Assembly (NCBI GenBank): GCA_910576895.1
Contig: CAJTJZ010000012.1
Location: 14,681-78,680 of the forward strand
Origin: an uncultured Lachnospiraceae bacterium
GTDB lineage: Bacteria; Bacillota; Clostridia; Lachnospirales; Lachnospiraceae
Length of the DNA stretch: 64,000 nt
Direction of reading: 5' to 3'
Positions 34,012 through 43,889 of the stretch are shown in pieces (the stretch's first letter is position 1; every line of letters begins with the position of its first letter). The notes under the pieces are model-generated. The model did not search any database. It had not been told where the DNA came from and saw only the letters and a list, made by a program, of their open reading frames with translations. Made by a program: the position numbers and the translations under genes.

Positions 34012-35078
34012 AAAAAGTATGTGTTAATAGTTTAGGAGCATATATGGAGCAAGTTGCATTAATTGCACAAAATTGTTCTGTAAATTCTATGTGTCCATCA
34101 ATTTTATGGTTTAGAGGGCAAAGCAATGCGAATTATTCTTTGATTCCTTCTTTATTCCGAACAAAGGCTCGTGCAGAAAAGAAAATTGGAAATTATACAA
34201 AACTTCATTATGCAGAAGATATTCGTACACAACATTATATAGCTAAAAATTTTCATCTTCTTTCTCAAGAACCTTCTTCAAGAGTGGAATGGTTAGAAGT
34301 GATGCAGCATCATCAAGTAAATACTAGAGTATTGGATTGGTCAGAATCTAGTTTACATTCATTATTATTTGCTTTAGAACCATTTTTTGATGGAAATAAG
34401 TATAAAGAAGATTCAAGAAAAAAGTGTGCTCCTTGTGTATGGATATTGTTACCAAAGATGCTAAATAAAAGAATTATGGAGTATTTACAACAAGATATAG
34501 ATTTACAAAGATCACTAATGAACGATTTGCGTGTTAATAAAAGAGATGAAGACAAAATATTAAAGAATTTTGAAAAATATGGAAAATTTGATATGTATTC
34601 AGAGACAGAAGAAACAAATCATATTGATTATATTTTTAATCTTAGTAGTATTAATGATGAATTGTTGCGAGATAGAAATAGGCTGCGAGAATTATTAATT
34701 GAAGGTGGTGTTATAAATCCATATTATTATTTGTTAGCAAGAATTTATTCAGATGGATATGTACTTAAAGATAGAAAATTACCACCATTATGCGTAGTAC
34801 ATCCGTATCATTCAGAAAGAATTAAAGCACAAAAAGGAGTTTTTTCTGTATTTCCCTTTTATAAAGAACAATCACAGGATTCAAATTTGCGAAGAAATAA
34901 TATTAATCTTGATGCAATGGAATTTAATTGTATGGCAGCAGATTGTTTGTATCAAATTTTAATAAAAAATCCTCAAAAAATTGCATTAGAGATGTTAGAA
35001 AATGGAATGAATGATAGTTGGCTATATCCAGAAATGCCTGTTGTATCTTCAGAGATTGAAAATCATAGAATTTTATAA
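34002..35078 (+). CDS. FRG-domain protein
   Basis: 358 aa. AGGAGG lies 7 bases before ATG 34002, inside the end of the metallopeptidase gene. The FRG domain is recognised by ILWFRGQSNANYSLIPSLFR (about 30-49) and the later WLEVMQHHQVNTRVLDWSES (about 86-105). FRG domains are common in bacteria, often in mobile or defence-like settings; their biochemical activity is not established. The C-terminal half (HPYHSERIKAQKGVFSVFPF) belongs to the same domain family. The 10-base overlap predicts coupled expression with the 1208-aa protein. Confidence 0.8.
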   Translation: MPLKKVCVNSLGAYMEQVALIAQNCSVNSMCPSILWFRGQSNANYSLIPSLFRTKARAEKKIGNYTKLHYAEDIRTQHYIAKNFHLLSQEPSSRVEWLEVMQHHQVNTRVLDWSESSLHSLLFALEPFFDGNKYKEDSRKKCAPCVWILLPKMLNKRIMEYLQQDIDLQRSLMNDLRVNKRDEDKILKNFEKYGKFDMYSETEETNHIDYIFNLSSINDELLRDRNRLRELLIEGGVINPYYYLLARIYSDGYVLKDRKLPPLCVVHPYHSERIKAQKGVFSVFPFYKEQSQDSNLRRNNINLDAMEFNCMAADCLYQILIKNPQKIALEMLENGMNDSWLYPEMPVVSSEIENHRIL

Positions 35079-35136
35079 GATGAATGATATTTAGTTTTTT
35101 AGTCTTTTGGTAAATTTCAAAATATTAAATAGTTTA

Positions 35137-35191
35137 TCAGTAATAGAGAGAAAGCATAGTTATCCTTCTCTCTATTGCTGATTTGTTTATT
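35137..35191. terminator. Bidirectional terminator
   Basis: TCAGTAATAGAGAGAA (35137-35152) and TTCTCTCTATTGCTGA (35166-35181) form a 16-bp stem with T-rich tails, between the convergent FRG gene and the minus-strand membrane protein gene. Confidence 0.8.
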
Positions 35192-36224
35192 TTATATTCG
35201 CTCTTGATTTACAGCTTGCAATGCAAAAGGCAGCAAGACCAAGTAACATCATAAAGTAAAAATTGATTCCTCTTGTAATACAAGTAGAGATTACGAGTGT
35301 TGGTCCTGAAAAAATATTTTTAAATATACTTTGGTACATTGCTTCTGTAATTCCTTGTGATCCCGGAATTGGAAGCATATCAACAGCAATATAGACAGAT
35401 GCTTGCAATAGAATAACATCAAGCATTGCTGTGCCGGAAAGCCCTAATCCAAGGTAGACAATATAAGGTAGAAAAAATACACTAAATCTTTGCAAAAAGG
35501 TAACAAGAATTGTGATTGTAATTAATTTTTTATGTTCTTGTAGAAACTTTACTGTTCCTTGGTAATCTAATAAAAATTTTTCTACTTTTTCTTTTCTTTT
35601 TTCTGTTTTTTTCCAAACTCGAATCCATATTAAGAATTGTTCTATTTTGTAAAAACAAACTCGAATGACTCCTTGTGAAAACATGACAAGAAGTAAAATA
35701 AGCACTAGAGCAGTATTTAAAAATAATCCTAGAAAATATAGACCATAATATCCTTCTAAATATTTTTTTAAAGATATATTCCAAAATAATACAATACCTA
35801 CTCCAATTAATACAAGTACAAATTTATAAATAACAGCAACGGTCATTAAAACGACAGAGGCCGAAGAAAGTGTATTTCCATCTCGTTTCATATAATAAAG
35901 CTGCATAGGCTGTCCTCCTGTTGCAGAAGGAGTAATCCCAGAAAAGAAAAAACCAATAAAAGAATAGGAAATACAGCGAAAAATGGTTGTATGTTCTCCA
36001 ATTCCTTTTAATAAATACCATATCATACAGCCTTCTAAAGATACAAAAAAGATGGCAAGAAAAATAGTAGCAATCATATATTGTTTTGGCATTTTCTGAA
36101 TAGCATCTCCTATTTCAGAAATATCTTGATTGCGAAAAATACTCCAAAAAGTTAATGCCATAATAATAGAAAAAATGCCAATATTAAGAATAAGTCTATG
36201 GGCAGATTTATGTTTTTCATTCAT
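35187..36224 (-). CDS. MprF/AglD-type (UPF0104) integral membrane protein
   Basis: 345 aa with about eight transmembrane segments. Conserved features of the lysylphosphatidylglycerol-synthase transmembrane family are present: the SYSFIGFFFSGITPSATGGQ block (GG-Q-P) and LPIPGSQGITEAMYQSIF. Members flip or transfer lipid-linked groups. It lacks the soluble aminoacyl-transferase domain of MprF, so it is more likely a flippase-like protein for a glycolipid. Last gene of a three-gene unit; overlaps the preceding gene by 8 bases. Confidence 0.85.
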   Translation of the reverse strand: MNEKHKSAHRLILNIGIFSIIMALTFWSIFRNQDISEIGDAIQKMPKQYMIATIFLAIFFVSLEGCMIWYLLKGIGEHTTIFRCISYSFIGFFFSGITPSATGGQPMQLYYMKRDGNTLSSASVVLMTVAVIYKFVLVLIGVGIVLFWNISLKKYLEGYYGLYFLGLFLNTALVLILLLVMFSQGVIRVCFYKIEQFLIWIRVWKKTEKRKEKVEKFLLDYQGTVKFLQEHKKLITITILVTFLQRFSVFFLPYIVYLGLGLSGTAMLDVILLQASVYIAVDMLPIPGSQGITEAMYQSIFKNIFSGPTLVISTCITRGINFYFMMLLGLAAFCIASCKSRANIK

Positions 36225-36771
36225 AAGCAGGATTCTCCCTGTTTTGTAAATTTATTATTTCTGATAGTTTTCCCTCGAAAATCATTTGCATATCCTTATA
36301 TCGGTAAAAATCTTTTGGTGTTACAAGGGAAAAGTGTTTCTCAGAAACAGAAATTCCATTTTCTTTTAAAATTCTTGCAATATAAGAAGAACATGTATAC
36401 TGGTTTTTAATATAAAAAGGAATCCCCATAACGATAAAAGGCAGAGCAAGTACAGCGTAATGAATATGAAGACGATTCCTATAATCTTTTTTTAATCGTT
36501 CCATAATCTTTTTTTTCTGTTCTTTTGTACAATTTAATTGATAGATACGGTAAAAGGCGGTTGGAAAACTATGCAAAATTTTTTCTTTCTCTTCTTTTTC
36601 AAATCCGGCAAAAATAGGAATAGCAGGATTGCGTCTTCCGACACTATAAGCTTCTTTAAATTCGGCATCTTCTGAAATGACTACATGAATATAGCGTTGT
36701 TTTATAAATTTTCTTATTAATGATGCAAAAAAACCGGGAGTATCCACAAGTGCAATATAAATGTATGACAT
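36217..36771 (-). CDS. NlpC/P60 (YiiX-like) permuted papain-fold protein
   Basis: 184 aa. The candidate catalytic His is in KQRYIHVVISEDAEFKEAYS and the Cys in NQYTCSSYIARILKENGI, in the reversed order typical of permuted NlpC/P60 (YiiX/lecithin-retinol-acyltransferase-like) proteins. LVTPKDFYRYKDMQ after the Cys fits the family. No signal peptide. Such proteins act on amide or ester bonds in lipids or peptides; the link with a glycosyltransferase and an MprF-type protein points to envelope lipid modification. Confidence 0.65.
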   Translation of the reverse strand: MSYIYIALVDTPGFFASLIRKFIKQRYIHVVISEDAEFKEAYSVGRRNPAIPIFAGFEKEEKEKILHSFPTAFYRIYQLNCTKEQKKKIMERLKKDYRNRLHIHYAVLALPFIVMGIPFYIKNQYTCSSYIARILKENGISVSEKHFSLVTPKDFYRYKDMQMIFEGKLSEIINLQNRENPAYE

Positions 36772-36788
36772 TTCCTATCGCCTTCTTT

Positions 36789-37841
36789 CTATTGGAATTT
36801 ATAGATTTTTTTGGCAATCCTATATCCTTTAATTGTAGCACTTTTTCCTAGCTTTCCCGGAAGATTTGTTAGTCCGCTAAGTGTTGTATAGCGAAGCCTG
36901 AAATATAATTTTGGATTGTTTTCTTTGATATCTGACCAGAGTTTATAATACCAAAGTTTTGCCAATGCATCTCCACGAAGCAATAAATGGATAGAGGAAA
37001 TTGCCATCATAATAGAAACATTTCGGCACATATAATTTGCTAGTTTTGGGTGCTGTTTCTTTATTTTATTCAAATCTACGCTATTTGCAACAAGTTTTGT
37101 TACTTTTATATGTTGTTCAATTCTTGCCATTAACATTTTTTCATTTACAGATTGATCTTCTCTGCCAAGATAATATTGATATAAATTAATATCCATATAA
37201 TAAAGTGTTTTCATATAAGGAAGAGGACAATAGGCAAAGAGATTATCTACAAAAAATGTATGCTCAGGTAAAACAATTCCAGATGTTCTTAGCGTATCCG
37301 TACAATAAATAAGAGCATGCATAATAAGATATTGGGATGGGTAGAATGTTCCAATTTGATCCCATGTATAAACTTTATCCATCGGAAAAACATTCCGATA
37401 ACCCATCCTTTTTTTGATTCCTTCTTCCAGATGATTGTAGGTATAATCGCATATTAACATATCTGGACAAATCGTTTCTTGTTTTATTTTTTCCTTATCA
37501 CACCAAAATTTTATTTTTTTCAAAAGTTTTTTATATGATTTTTTGTCTAACCAGTCATCCGAGTCTACAACTTTAAAATATTTGCCAGTAGCAAGCTTTA
37601 ACCCTGTATTTACACCAGAACCATGTCCTCCGTTTTCTTTGTGTACTACGGTAACAATATCTGGAAATTCTTTTGCGTACATATCCGCAATTTCTCCTGT
37701 ATGATCAGTAGAACCATCATCAACAACAATGATTTCTACATCTTTTCCACCTATGACTAAAGAGTCAAGACAGCGTTTTAAATATTGTTCTGAGTTAAAA
37801 CATGGTACAGTTAGGGTTAAATATTTCATTTTTTTCTTCAC
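36789..37841 (-). CDS. Family 2 glycosyltransferase
   Basis: 350 aa, GT-A fold: LTLTVPCFNSEQYLKRCLDS at the start, EIIVVDDGSTDHTGEIADMY with the nucleotide-binding Asp, and KVVDSDDWLD as the DxD-like motif. The C-terminal 150 residues are helical with a basic end. First gene of the minus-strand unit, probably transferring a sugar to a lipid or wall polymer handled by the following genes. The 178 bases upstream (37842-38019) are AT-rich and should carry its promoter. Confidence 0.88.
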   Translation of the reverse strand: MKKKMKYLTLTVPCFNSEQYLKRCLDSLVIGGKDVEIIVVDDGSTDHTGEIADMYAKEFPDIVTVVHKENGGHGSGVNTGLKLATGKYFKVVDSDDWLDKKSYKKLLKKIKFWCDKEKIKQETICPDMLICDYTYNHLEEGIKKRMGYRNVFPMDKVYTWDQIGTFYPSQYLIMHALIYCTDTLRTSGIVLPEHTFFVDNLFAYCPLPYMKTLYYMDINLYQYYLGREDQSVNEKMLMARIEQHIKVTKLVANSVDLNKIKKQHPKLANYMCRNVSIMMAISSIHLLLRGDALAKLWYYKLWSDIKENNPKLYFRLRYTTLSGLTNLPGKLGKSATIKGYRIAKKIYKFQ

Positions 37842-38019
37842 TTTCTATTCATTATTCTTATCAAATATTGTAGTTTTTTCTCTTTTTATGTCTAAATTAT
37901 ATGTCTTATAAATAGGAGTGTCAATTACTTTTTTCTTAAGGATTTCTTACAAATTTCTTTCATAATTTTTTATATATTTAAAATTGGAGAATAGAAAAGT
38001 ATGAAAGAAATTAATCATT

Positions 38020-40611
38020 TTAAGTTAAATCATCACGAAGGGCATCAATAATATTTTCTTTTTTTATTTTGCTAATAGAATAGAGCATGGTAATAAAGAT
38101 AATAAAAAATACACTAAAGATACTGATAAAAATACTTGCCCATGGCAATACAAAATCAATATTATCAGCTCCCCCGAACTGCATTTCTTTATAGATAAGA
38201 AAAGAAAAAAGAATTGCAATAGGAAGTCCAAAAAGCAATGCTCTCGCACCATAAAGAATACATTCAAAATTCATCATATTTTGAAAACCACGTTCTGAAA
38301 TTCCTATAGAACGAAGCATAGCAAGTTCTCGTCTACGTAATTTAATATTAGTAGAAATCGTATTAAAAATATTGGCAACAGCAATTAAGGAAATCATAAT
38401 AGTAAATGTATAGGCAAAAACATTGGCAATAAAAATCATATTTGAGTTTTCCTGCATTACTTTTTTTGTATTAAGTAAAAGATAATTACCTGTAATTCCA
38501 AGAGAAATCATAGTATTATTGATTTCTTCTTCTGATTCTTTTGGATTATTCGAGCGAAATGATAGCCCTTTACTACTAATACATTCTTCTGGTACTTGAA
38601 AACTATCTTTTAGTGACCAAGGAACCATAATAGTAAAAAGATAAGGAAGTGTTTCATAAGATGTTTTCAAGTTTGGAATAATATCATTCCATTCAATATT
38701 AACAGTAGTAAAATTGATTTCTTTGCTATTTTCCATAGAGGAGGATGATTTTGCTTTTGGGATGATTGTTGTATTGATGGAAGAATTTGAAAACATATCT
38801 GTAAATTCATCTACTTCTAAAATTTTATTTTCTTGTCTATTTATTTTGGCTACTGCAATAAATTTTGCATTTTCTCCCATATATTCTTCTTTGGAAAGAC
38901 CAGCAAGTTTTAATTCTTCTATATAAGCATTGTCGTCAAGAAATTGAATATTTGCGGAAAATTCCACTGTCTGATCATCAGATTCTTGCAGTTTCAATAC
39001 TTCTAAAAGTTCTTTGGAGCAGTTTTCTTTTTCTATATTACAAGAATATTTTGCCACGGTTTGATAAAGACTTTGATAAATACCAGTAGTTGTTTTTAAA
39101 TTATCATAACATAATAACATATTATTATCGTCCATTTCCATAGTATCTATAGCAATATCATAAGTTGTATATACATAGGCTGCTTCCGATGCTTGTTGTA
39201 AATTAATAATAAAAGAATTTACTGTAATAAATAATACAATACTTAAAACAAGAGATAATATAATACTGTGATAACGCTTTTTATTTCTTTTAAAATTTTT
39301 AAGTGCAAGCATTCCTTCCAGACCATAAATACGTTCGGTAAGTTTTGATGTTTTGATTGCTTTCGATTCTACTTTTACTTCATTTGTTTGGCGAATGCAT
39401 TCCATAACGGGAGTAGCAACTGCCTTTTTTGCAGGAAGATAAGCAGAAATTAAAATAGTAATCAGACTAATAATAGCAGCAAGTAATAAAATAGGAATGG
39501 ATATAGTTAAAGATAAACTTACATCATCATATAAATTAGTTGTAAATTTTTCTGCTACAATAAAAAGTACCATACGAGTACCAATAATTCCAAAAAGAAT
39601 ACCAAAGGGAATCCCCATCATACCAATACAAAATCCCTCAAATAATACAGAATTTCGCAATTGTTTTTCCGTAGCTCCTACCGATAAAAGAATCCCAAAT
39701 TGATGCATTCGCTCATTTAAAGAAATATAAAATGCATTGCGAATTAAAAAAACAGAACCGATCATAACAATAATAATAACAATGCCAGCAACGGAATATA
39801 AAAGAGTATTAAATATTTTATCGCCTGCACTATTGGAAGCACCAAGAAAACGTAATACATTATTATTTCTTGTATAAGCATAATCATGTTTCACTGCATG
39901 AATATAAGAGTCAATATGACTTGGATTTTTTAATTTAACAAATAAGTTAAAATTATGGTTCACGTCATGAGTGTCTGTTTTTGTAATAAGAGGATATCCG
40001 GGAAAGGAATCTTCTTGATAGGAAGGTGTTTGACAAATACCAACAATAGTATAATTTTTTCCTTCCTGTAAAACAAGTTTTTCTTTTGGATAATAACCAT
40101 CTGTTTGCCCCAGTATTTTTTCTCCATTCATACGAGTTCCTACAGGAAGGGAAATTGTATCACCAATAGCATAAGAAACACCTGCATCTATTATAATCTT
40201 TGCAGAAATTACAACTTCCGTATTGTTTTCAGGGAGTCTTCCAGAAAGTAAATGAACAGGTAAGGCATGAAATGCTTCTTCATTATAGCCTGTAATAAAA
40301 AGATAGGGTTTTTCTTTTATTTTACTATTATTTAACATGGCATAACCAATCGTTTCCACAACAGCAACTTCTTCTACTTCGTTATCTTGACTTCGTTCTT
40401 CTACAAAAGAGGCAGGAACATCAAAAAAGGCAGCATGGTAATTTCCATATTTAGAAAAAGCACCGTTTATCATATAATTTAAAAGGGAAATTCCAAAAGT
40501 AGAAATTCCTGTAATCAAAGTAGTAGATAAAATAACACCAATAATTGTTACAATCGTTTTGGTGCGGCTTTTTTTCAGTCCCTGTAATGCAATTTTATGA
40601 AAAATATTCAT
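38020..40611 (-). CDS. FtsX-type ABC permease (module 1)
   Basis: 863 aa from ATG 40611, chosen because AGGTGG is 6 bases upstream; a longer frame starts at 40632. There is an N-terminal membrane segment, a large extracellular domain, then FtsX domains near 280-400 (NAFYISLNERMHQFGILLSV) and at the C-terminus (SIGISERGFQNMMNFECILY). With the ATPase it forms a MacB/Bce-like transporter, probably giving resistance to or sensing of antimicrobial peptides. It overlaps the ATPase gene by 17 bases. Confidence 0.87.
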   Translation of the reverse strand: MNIFHKIALQGLKKSRTKTIVTIIGVILSTTLITGISTFGISLLNYMINGAFSKYGNYHAAFFDVPASFVEERSQDNEVEEVAVVETIGYAMLNNSKIKEKPYLFITGYNEEAFHALPVHLLSGRLPENNTEVVISAKIIIDAGVSYAIGDTISLPVGTRMNGEKILGQTDGYYPKEKLVLQEGKNYTIVGICQTPSYQEDSFPGYPLITKTDTHDVNHNFNLFVKLKNPSHIDSYIHAVKHDYAYTRNNNVLRFLGASNSAGDKIFNTLLYSVAGIVIIIVMIGSVFLIRNAFYISLNERMHQFGILLSVGATEKQLRNSVLFEGFCIGMMGIPFGILFGIIGTRMVLFIVAEKFTTNLYDDVSLSLTISIPILLLAAIISLITILISAYLPAKKAVATPVMECIRQTNEVKVESKAIKTSKLTERIYGLEGMLALKNFKRNKKRYHSIILSLVLSIVLFITVNSFIINLQQASEAAYVYTTYDIAIDTMEMDDNNMLLCYDNLKTTTGIYQSLYQTVAKYSCNIEKENCSKELLEVLKLQESDDQTVEFSANIQFLDDNAYIEELKLAGLSKEEYMGENAKFIAVAKINRQENKILEVDEFTDMFSNSSINTTIIPKAKSSSSMENSKEINFTTVNIEWNDIIPNLKTSYETLPYLFTIMVPWSLKDSFQVPEECISSKGLSFRSNNPKESEEEINNTMISLGITGNYLLLNTKKVMQENSNMIFIANVFAYTFTIMISLIAVANIFNTISTNIKLRRRELAMLRSIGISERGFQNMMNFECILYGARALLFGLPIAILFSFLIYKEMQFGGADNIDFVLPWASIFISIFSVFFIIFITMLYSISKIKKENIIDALRDDLT

Positions 40612-41296
40612 GTTGTTCCACCTGCCTTTCATCTTTTATTATTTTTCCATCAGAGATTGTAATAATACGATCTGCCTGTAAAGCAATATTTTCATCATGA
40701 GTAACAATAATTAAGGTTTGTTGATATTTTTCATGACTTTCTTTTAATAGGTGGATAATTTCTTGTCCATTGCGGCTGTCAAGACTGCCTGTTGGTTCAT
40801 CAGCAAGCATAACAAGAGGTGCATTCATTAAGGCACGACCAATAGCGACACGCTGCTGCTGTCCACCAGATAGCTGATTTGGAAGATGTGTTCTACGATC
40901 TTTTAGACCAAGCAGTTCTAATAAATCATCAAGCCGTTCCTGATTAACACTACGTTTATCCATTAAAATTGGTAATGTAATATTTTCCACAACATTTAAG
41001 GTAGGAATTAAATTGTGAAACTGATAAATTAAACCAACCTGCCTTCTGCGGAAAATAGCAAGTTTTTCATTGCTTTGGGCATAAATATCCTGTCCGTTTA
41101 AATAGATTTTCCCATCAGTTGGAATGTCAACGCCAGCAATACTATGCAATAGCGTTGATTTTCCTGAACCAGAAGAACCAATAATTGCTGTAAATTCTCC
41201 CTTTTCCATAGAAAGCGATACATGATCAAGGGCAGTCACAAGGCTTTCTTCCTTGCCATAGACTTTACAAAGCTTTTCTACTTTTAAAAATTCCAT
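40595..41296 (-). CDS. ABC transporter ATP-binding protein (module 1)
   Basis: 233 aa of the LolD/MacB/BceA type: Walker [10 protein letters not shown], signature [15 protein letters not shown], Walker [13 protein letters not shown], switch His in VTHDE. AAGGAGG precedes ATG. Partner of the permease at 38020; regulated by the kinase/regulator pair directly upstream. Confidence 0.92.
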   Translation of the reverse strand: MEFLKVEKLCKVYGKEESLVTALDHVSLSMEKGEFTAIIGSSGSGKSTLLHSIAGVDIPTDGKIYLNGQDIYAQSNEKLAIFRRRQVGLIYQFHNLIPTLNVVENITLPILMDKRSVNQERLDDLLELLGLKDRRTHLPNQLSGGQQQRVAIGRALMNAPLVMLADEPTGSLDSRNGQEIIHLLKESHEKYQQTLIIVTHDENIALQADRIITISDGKIIKDERQVEQHEYFS

Positions 41297-41368
41297 ATGA
41301 GAAACCTCCTTGTTTTTTTATTATAATATGTTTGTTTTCATATGGAATCATAAATCATTTCACTTACA

Positions 41369-41388
41369 TTTTTGTGACTTTTTTGTGA
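41369..41388 (-). promoter_or_regulatory. Tandem repeat TTTTTGTGA at 11-base period (module 1)
   Basis: On the plus strand TTTTTGTGA occurs at 41369-41377 and 41380-41388, period 11, 73-100 bases upstream of the ATPase start. On the minus strand TATAAT lies between these and the gene. OmpR-family regulators bind such direct repeats. The adjacent response regulator is the likely binder. Confidence 0.6.
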
Positions 41389-41396
41389 GAGAATTG

Positions 41397-42386
41397 TCAC
41401 TTTGGAAAACGAATGGAAAAAACAGCTCCTTTTCTTGGATGATTTTTTGCTGTAATTGTACCACCTTGTCGTAAAATAATCATTTTGCAAAGTGCTAATC
41501 CAATACCATATCCAGCAGTATTTGTATTTTTTCCACGATAAAATCGATCAAAAACATGGGGAAGTTCTTCTTTTTTAAAACCTAGACCATTATCATGAAT
41601 TGAAATTTCTGTAAAAAGCAGTGTATCTTCACAAGTAATCTCAATTTGTCCATGCTCCCCTATTGTTTCGATACAGTTTTTTAAAATATTTTGTATTGCT
41701 TCTGAAAGCCAATTTTCATCACAAGAAATCATAACTTGTTTTGGTACAATAAGAGATAAGGTAATATCATGTAATTCTATAGGAATTTGAAATGGATGAA
41801 TCGCAGTATATAATAAATGATCTAAAAGAACAGGTTGTTTTTGAAAATGAATGATACCTGCATCAAGACGAGATAATTTTAATAAAGAAGTAAGCAGCCA
41901 ATCCATTTGAATAAATAATTCTTCCATTTCTCGTAATAATATTTTTCGTTTGCTTTTATCAGAAGCATTTTCTAGTAATGGCAAAATTAAATTTGCAGAA
42001 GTAAGTGGTGTGCGAAGCTGATGTGCAATATCTGCCAAAGAATCTGCTAGATGTTGTTTTTCTTTTTTTAGTGTTTTATTTTGTACTTGAATACGTGTTG
42101 TCATTTTTGTGATTTCATTTTGTAAAATAGAAAGTTCCCCTTCTTCAGATTCGCTGATATAGTAAAGTTCCTCATTATGAAGTATATGATCTACTTTTTC
42201 TGAAATCATGGCAATATGCTTATATCTTGCTTTTGTAAAAATAAAAAAGGAAATAGAATAAAAACAGGCTGAACAGAGTGATAATATACCAGCCATAGGC
42301 TGAATAGAAAATCCAATACTTGTTGTAAAGATCGCAATAATGATAAGTAAGAAAGTAAATTGACGAATTTCCTTATTCCGAAACAT
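41397..42386 (-). CDS. Sensor histidine kinase (module 1)
   Basis: 329 aa. Two short transmembrane segments (about 10-50) with almost no extracellular loop, as in BceS-type intramembrane-sensing kinases. The H-box is ADIAHQLRTPLTSANL (His near 122) and the ATP-binding domain has NCIE, HDNGLGF, RFYRGKN and GYGIGLALCK. The signal would come through the ABC transporter. It overlaps the regulator gene by 14 bases. Confidence 0.9.
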   Translation of the reverse strand: MFRNKEIRQFTFLLIIIAIFTTSIGFSIQPMAGILSLCSACFYSISFFIFTKARYKHIAMISEKVDHILHNEELYYISESEEGELSILQNEITKMTTRIQVQNKTLKKEKQHLADSLADIAHQLRTPLTSANLILPLLENASDKSKRKILLREMEELFIQMDWLLTSLLKLSRLDAGIIHFQKQPVLLDHLLYTAIHPFQIPIELHDITLSLIVPKQVMISCDENWLSEAIQNILKNCIETIGEHGQIEITCEDTLLFTEISIHDNGLGFKKEELPHVFDRFYRGKNTNTAGYGIGLALCKMIILRQGGTITAKNHPRKGAVFSIRFPK

Positions 42387-43059
42387 ACTTGCCTCCTAAC
42401 CGATAGCCAATACCACGAACAGTTAAAATAATCTTTGGCTGTGTTGGATTTTCTTCAATTTTTTCCCGTAATCGTTTAATATATACAGTCAAAGTATTGT
42501 TTGTAACAAATTCACCTGCGGCGTCCCATAATTCGTCTAATAAACGTTCTCTTGTAAGAATACTTTTTGGATTTGCTATAAATATAAGCAAAAGTCGATA
42601 TTCTAAAGCGGAAAGAAAGATTTCTTTTCCATCTTTTTTTACAATGCCGCTGGTGGTATCAATAGAAAGATTTGATATTTCAAAAAAAGAAGAAGAACCA
42701 CTTGATTTTCGCAGTGCTGCCTGAATCCTTGCAATTAATTCTCGTGGCCTGAATGGTTTTGTAATATAATCATCTGCTCCTAGATTTAATCCAGTAACAA
42801 CACTTGCTTCATCGCCAGAGGCTGTCAAAAAAATAACGGGAATTTTAGATTGTTGTTTAATTTCTGTGCAGATAGTAAAACCATTTCCATCAGGAAGGGA
42901 AAGATCAATAAGAGAAAGATCAAAAGTATGTTCGGAAAGCATAGAGAGAGCTTCCTTTTGACTACTGGCATAAGTAACGCGAAAGCCTTCTGAACGTAAT
43001 AAGAGTGTAAGGTTTTTTGCAATTTCTTTATCATCTTCTACAAGAAATATTTGTTTCAT
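42373..43059 (-). CDS. OmpR-family response regulator (module 1)
   Basis: 228 aa: receiver domain with acidic pair in VEDDKEIAKN, phosphoacceptor Asp in DLSLIDLSLPDGNGF and KPFRPRELI, then a winged-helix DNA-binding domain (SALEYRLLLIFIANPKSILT, then VYIKRLREKIE). Regulates the ABC genes downstream. Confidence 0.93.
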   Translation of the reverse strand: MKQIFLVEDDKEIAKNLTLLLRSEGFRVTYASSQKEALSMLSEHTFDLSLIDLSLPDGNGFTICTEIKQQSKIPVIFLTASGDEASVVTGLNLGADDYITKPFRPRELIARIQAALRKSSGSSSFFEISNLSIDTTSGIVKKDGKEIFLSALEYRLLLIFIANPKSILTRERLLDELWDAAGEFVTNNTLTVYIKRLREKIEENPTQPKIILTVRGIGYRLGGKYVSE

Positions 43060-43088
43060 TATAATTCCACCTTTATATTTTTTTCCTT

Positions 43089-43141
43089 ATCTTATGAAAG
43101 ATAAGAAATAAAGTCAAGAATTTTTTGAATAGTTCTTGACT
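43089..43141 (-). promoter_or_regulatory. Promoter and dyad upstream of module 1 regulator
   Basis: Read on the minus strand: TTGACT (43117-43112), 17-base spacer, TAAGAT (43094-43089). AGTCAAGAA (43112-43120) and TTCTTGACT (43133-43141) are perfect 9-bp inverted repeats overlapping the -35. This may be an operator or a terminator-like hairpin behind module 2. Confidence 0.6.
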
Positions 43142-43172
43142 CTAGGTGGAATAAAAATATTTCTATGCTTTT

Positions 43173-43841
43173 TTAGGCTACAATATGTCCATCTTCAATT
43201 CGTACAATATAATCTGCCATTTGAGCAATTTCTGTATTATGTGTAATCATAACAATGGTTTGATGAAATTCTTTACTTGTCATTTTTAAAAGACCAATGA
43301 CATCGCCACTAGTTTTGGAATCCAAATTACCTGTTGGTTCATCTGCTAAAATAATAGATGGTTTTGAAGCCAGTGCACGAGCAATGGCAACACGCTGTTG
43401 TTGACCACCAGAAAGGTTATTTGGCAGACTATCTAATTTATTTTCTAATCCTAACAATTTTATAACTTGCATAATAAATTGTTTATCAGGCTTTTGTTCA
43501 TCTAAAGAAATAGGAAATACAATATTTTCCCATACAGTAAGAACAGGAATTAAATTATAATTTTGAAAGATAAAGCCAATTTGTTTACGCCGAAAAATAG
43601 TTGCCTGTTCGCTATTTAGTTTTGTAATTTCTGTAGTTCCAATTTTAATACTACCACTAGTAGGAGTATCAAGTCCACCTAGCATATTAAGTAGTGTAGA
43701 TTTTCCACTGCCAGAAGTACCAATAATGGCAGTAAATTTACCTCGTTCAATTTCCAAATTAATGCCGTTAAGTGCTTTTACCATTGTGTCGTTTTTACCA
43801 TAATATTTTTTAAGATCAATTGCTTTTAAAATACTTTCCAT
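43173..43841 (-). CDS. ABC transporter ATP-binding protein (module 2, canonical)
   Basis: 222 aa: Walker A GTSGSGKST, signature [15 protein letters not shown], Walker B LADEPTGNLDSK, switch His in ITHNTE. AAGGAGG precedes ATG 43841. It lies 48 bases after the large FtsX permease gene and is its likely motor. Confidence 0.92.
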   Translation of the reverse strand: MESILKAIDLKKYYGKNDTMVKALNGINLEIERGKFTAIIGTSGSGKSTLLNMLGGLDTPTSGSIKIGTTEITKLNSEQATIFRRKQIGFIFQNYNLIPVLTVWENIVFPISLDEQKPDKQFIMQVIKLLGLENKLDSLPNNLSGGQQQRVAIARALASKPSIILADEPTGNLDSKTSGDVIGLLKMTSKEFHQTIVMITHNTEIAQMADYIVRIEDGHIVA

Positions 43842-43889
43842 AGAAAATTCCTCCTTATATAAACATAATTTTTATAATTGCTATAAAGA

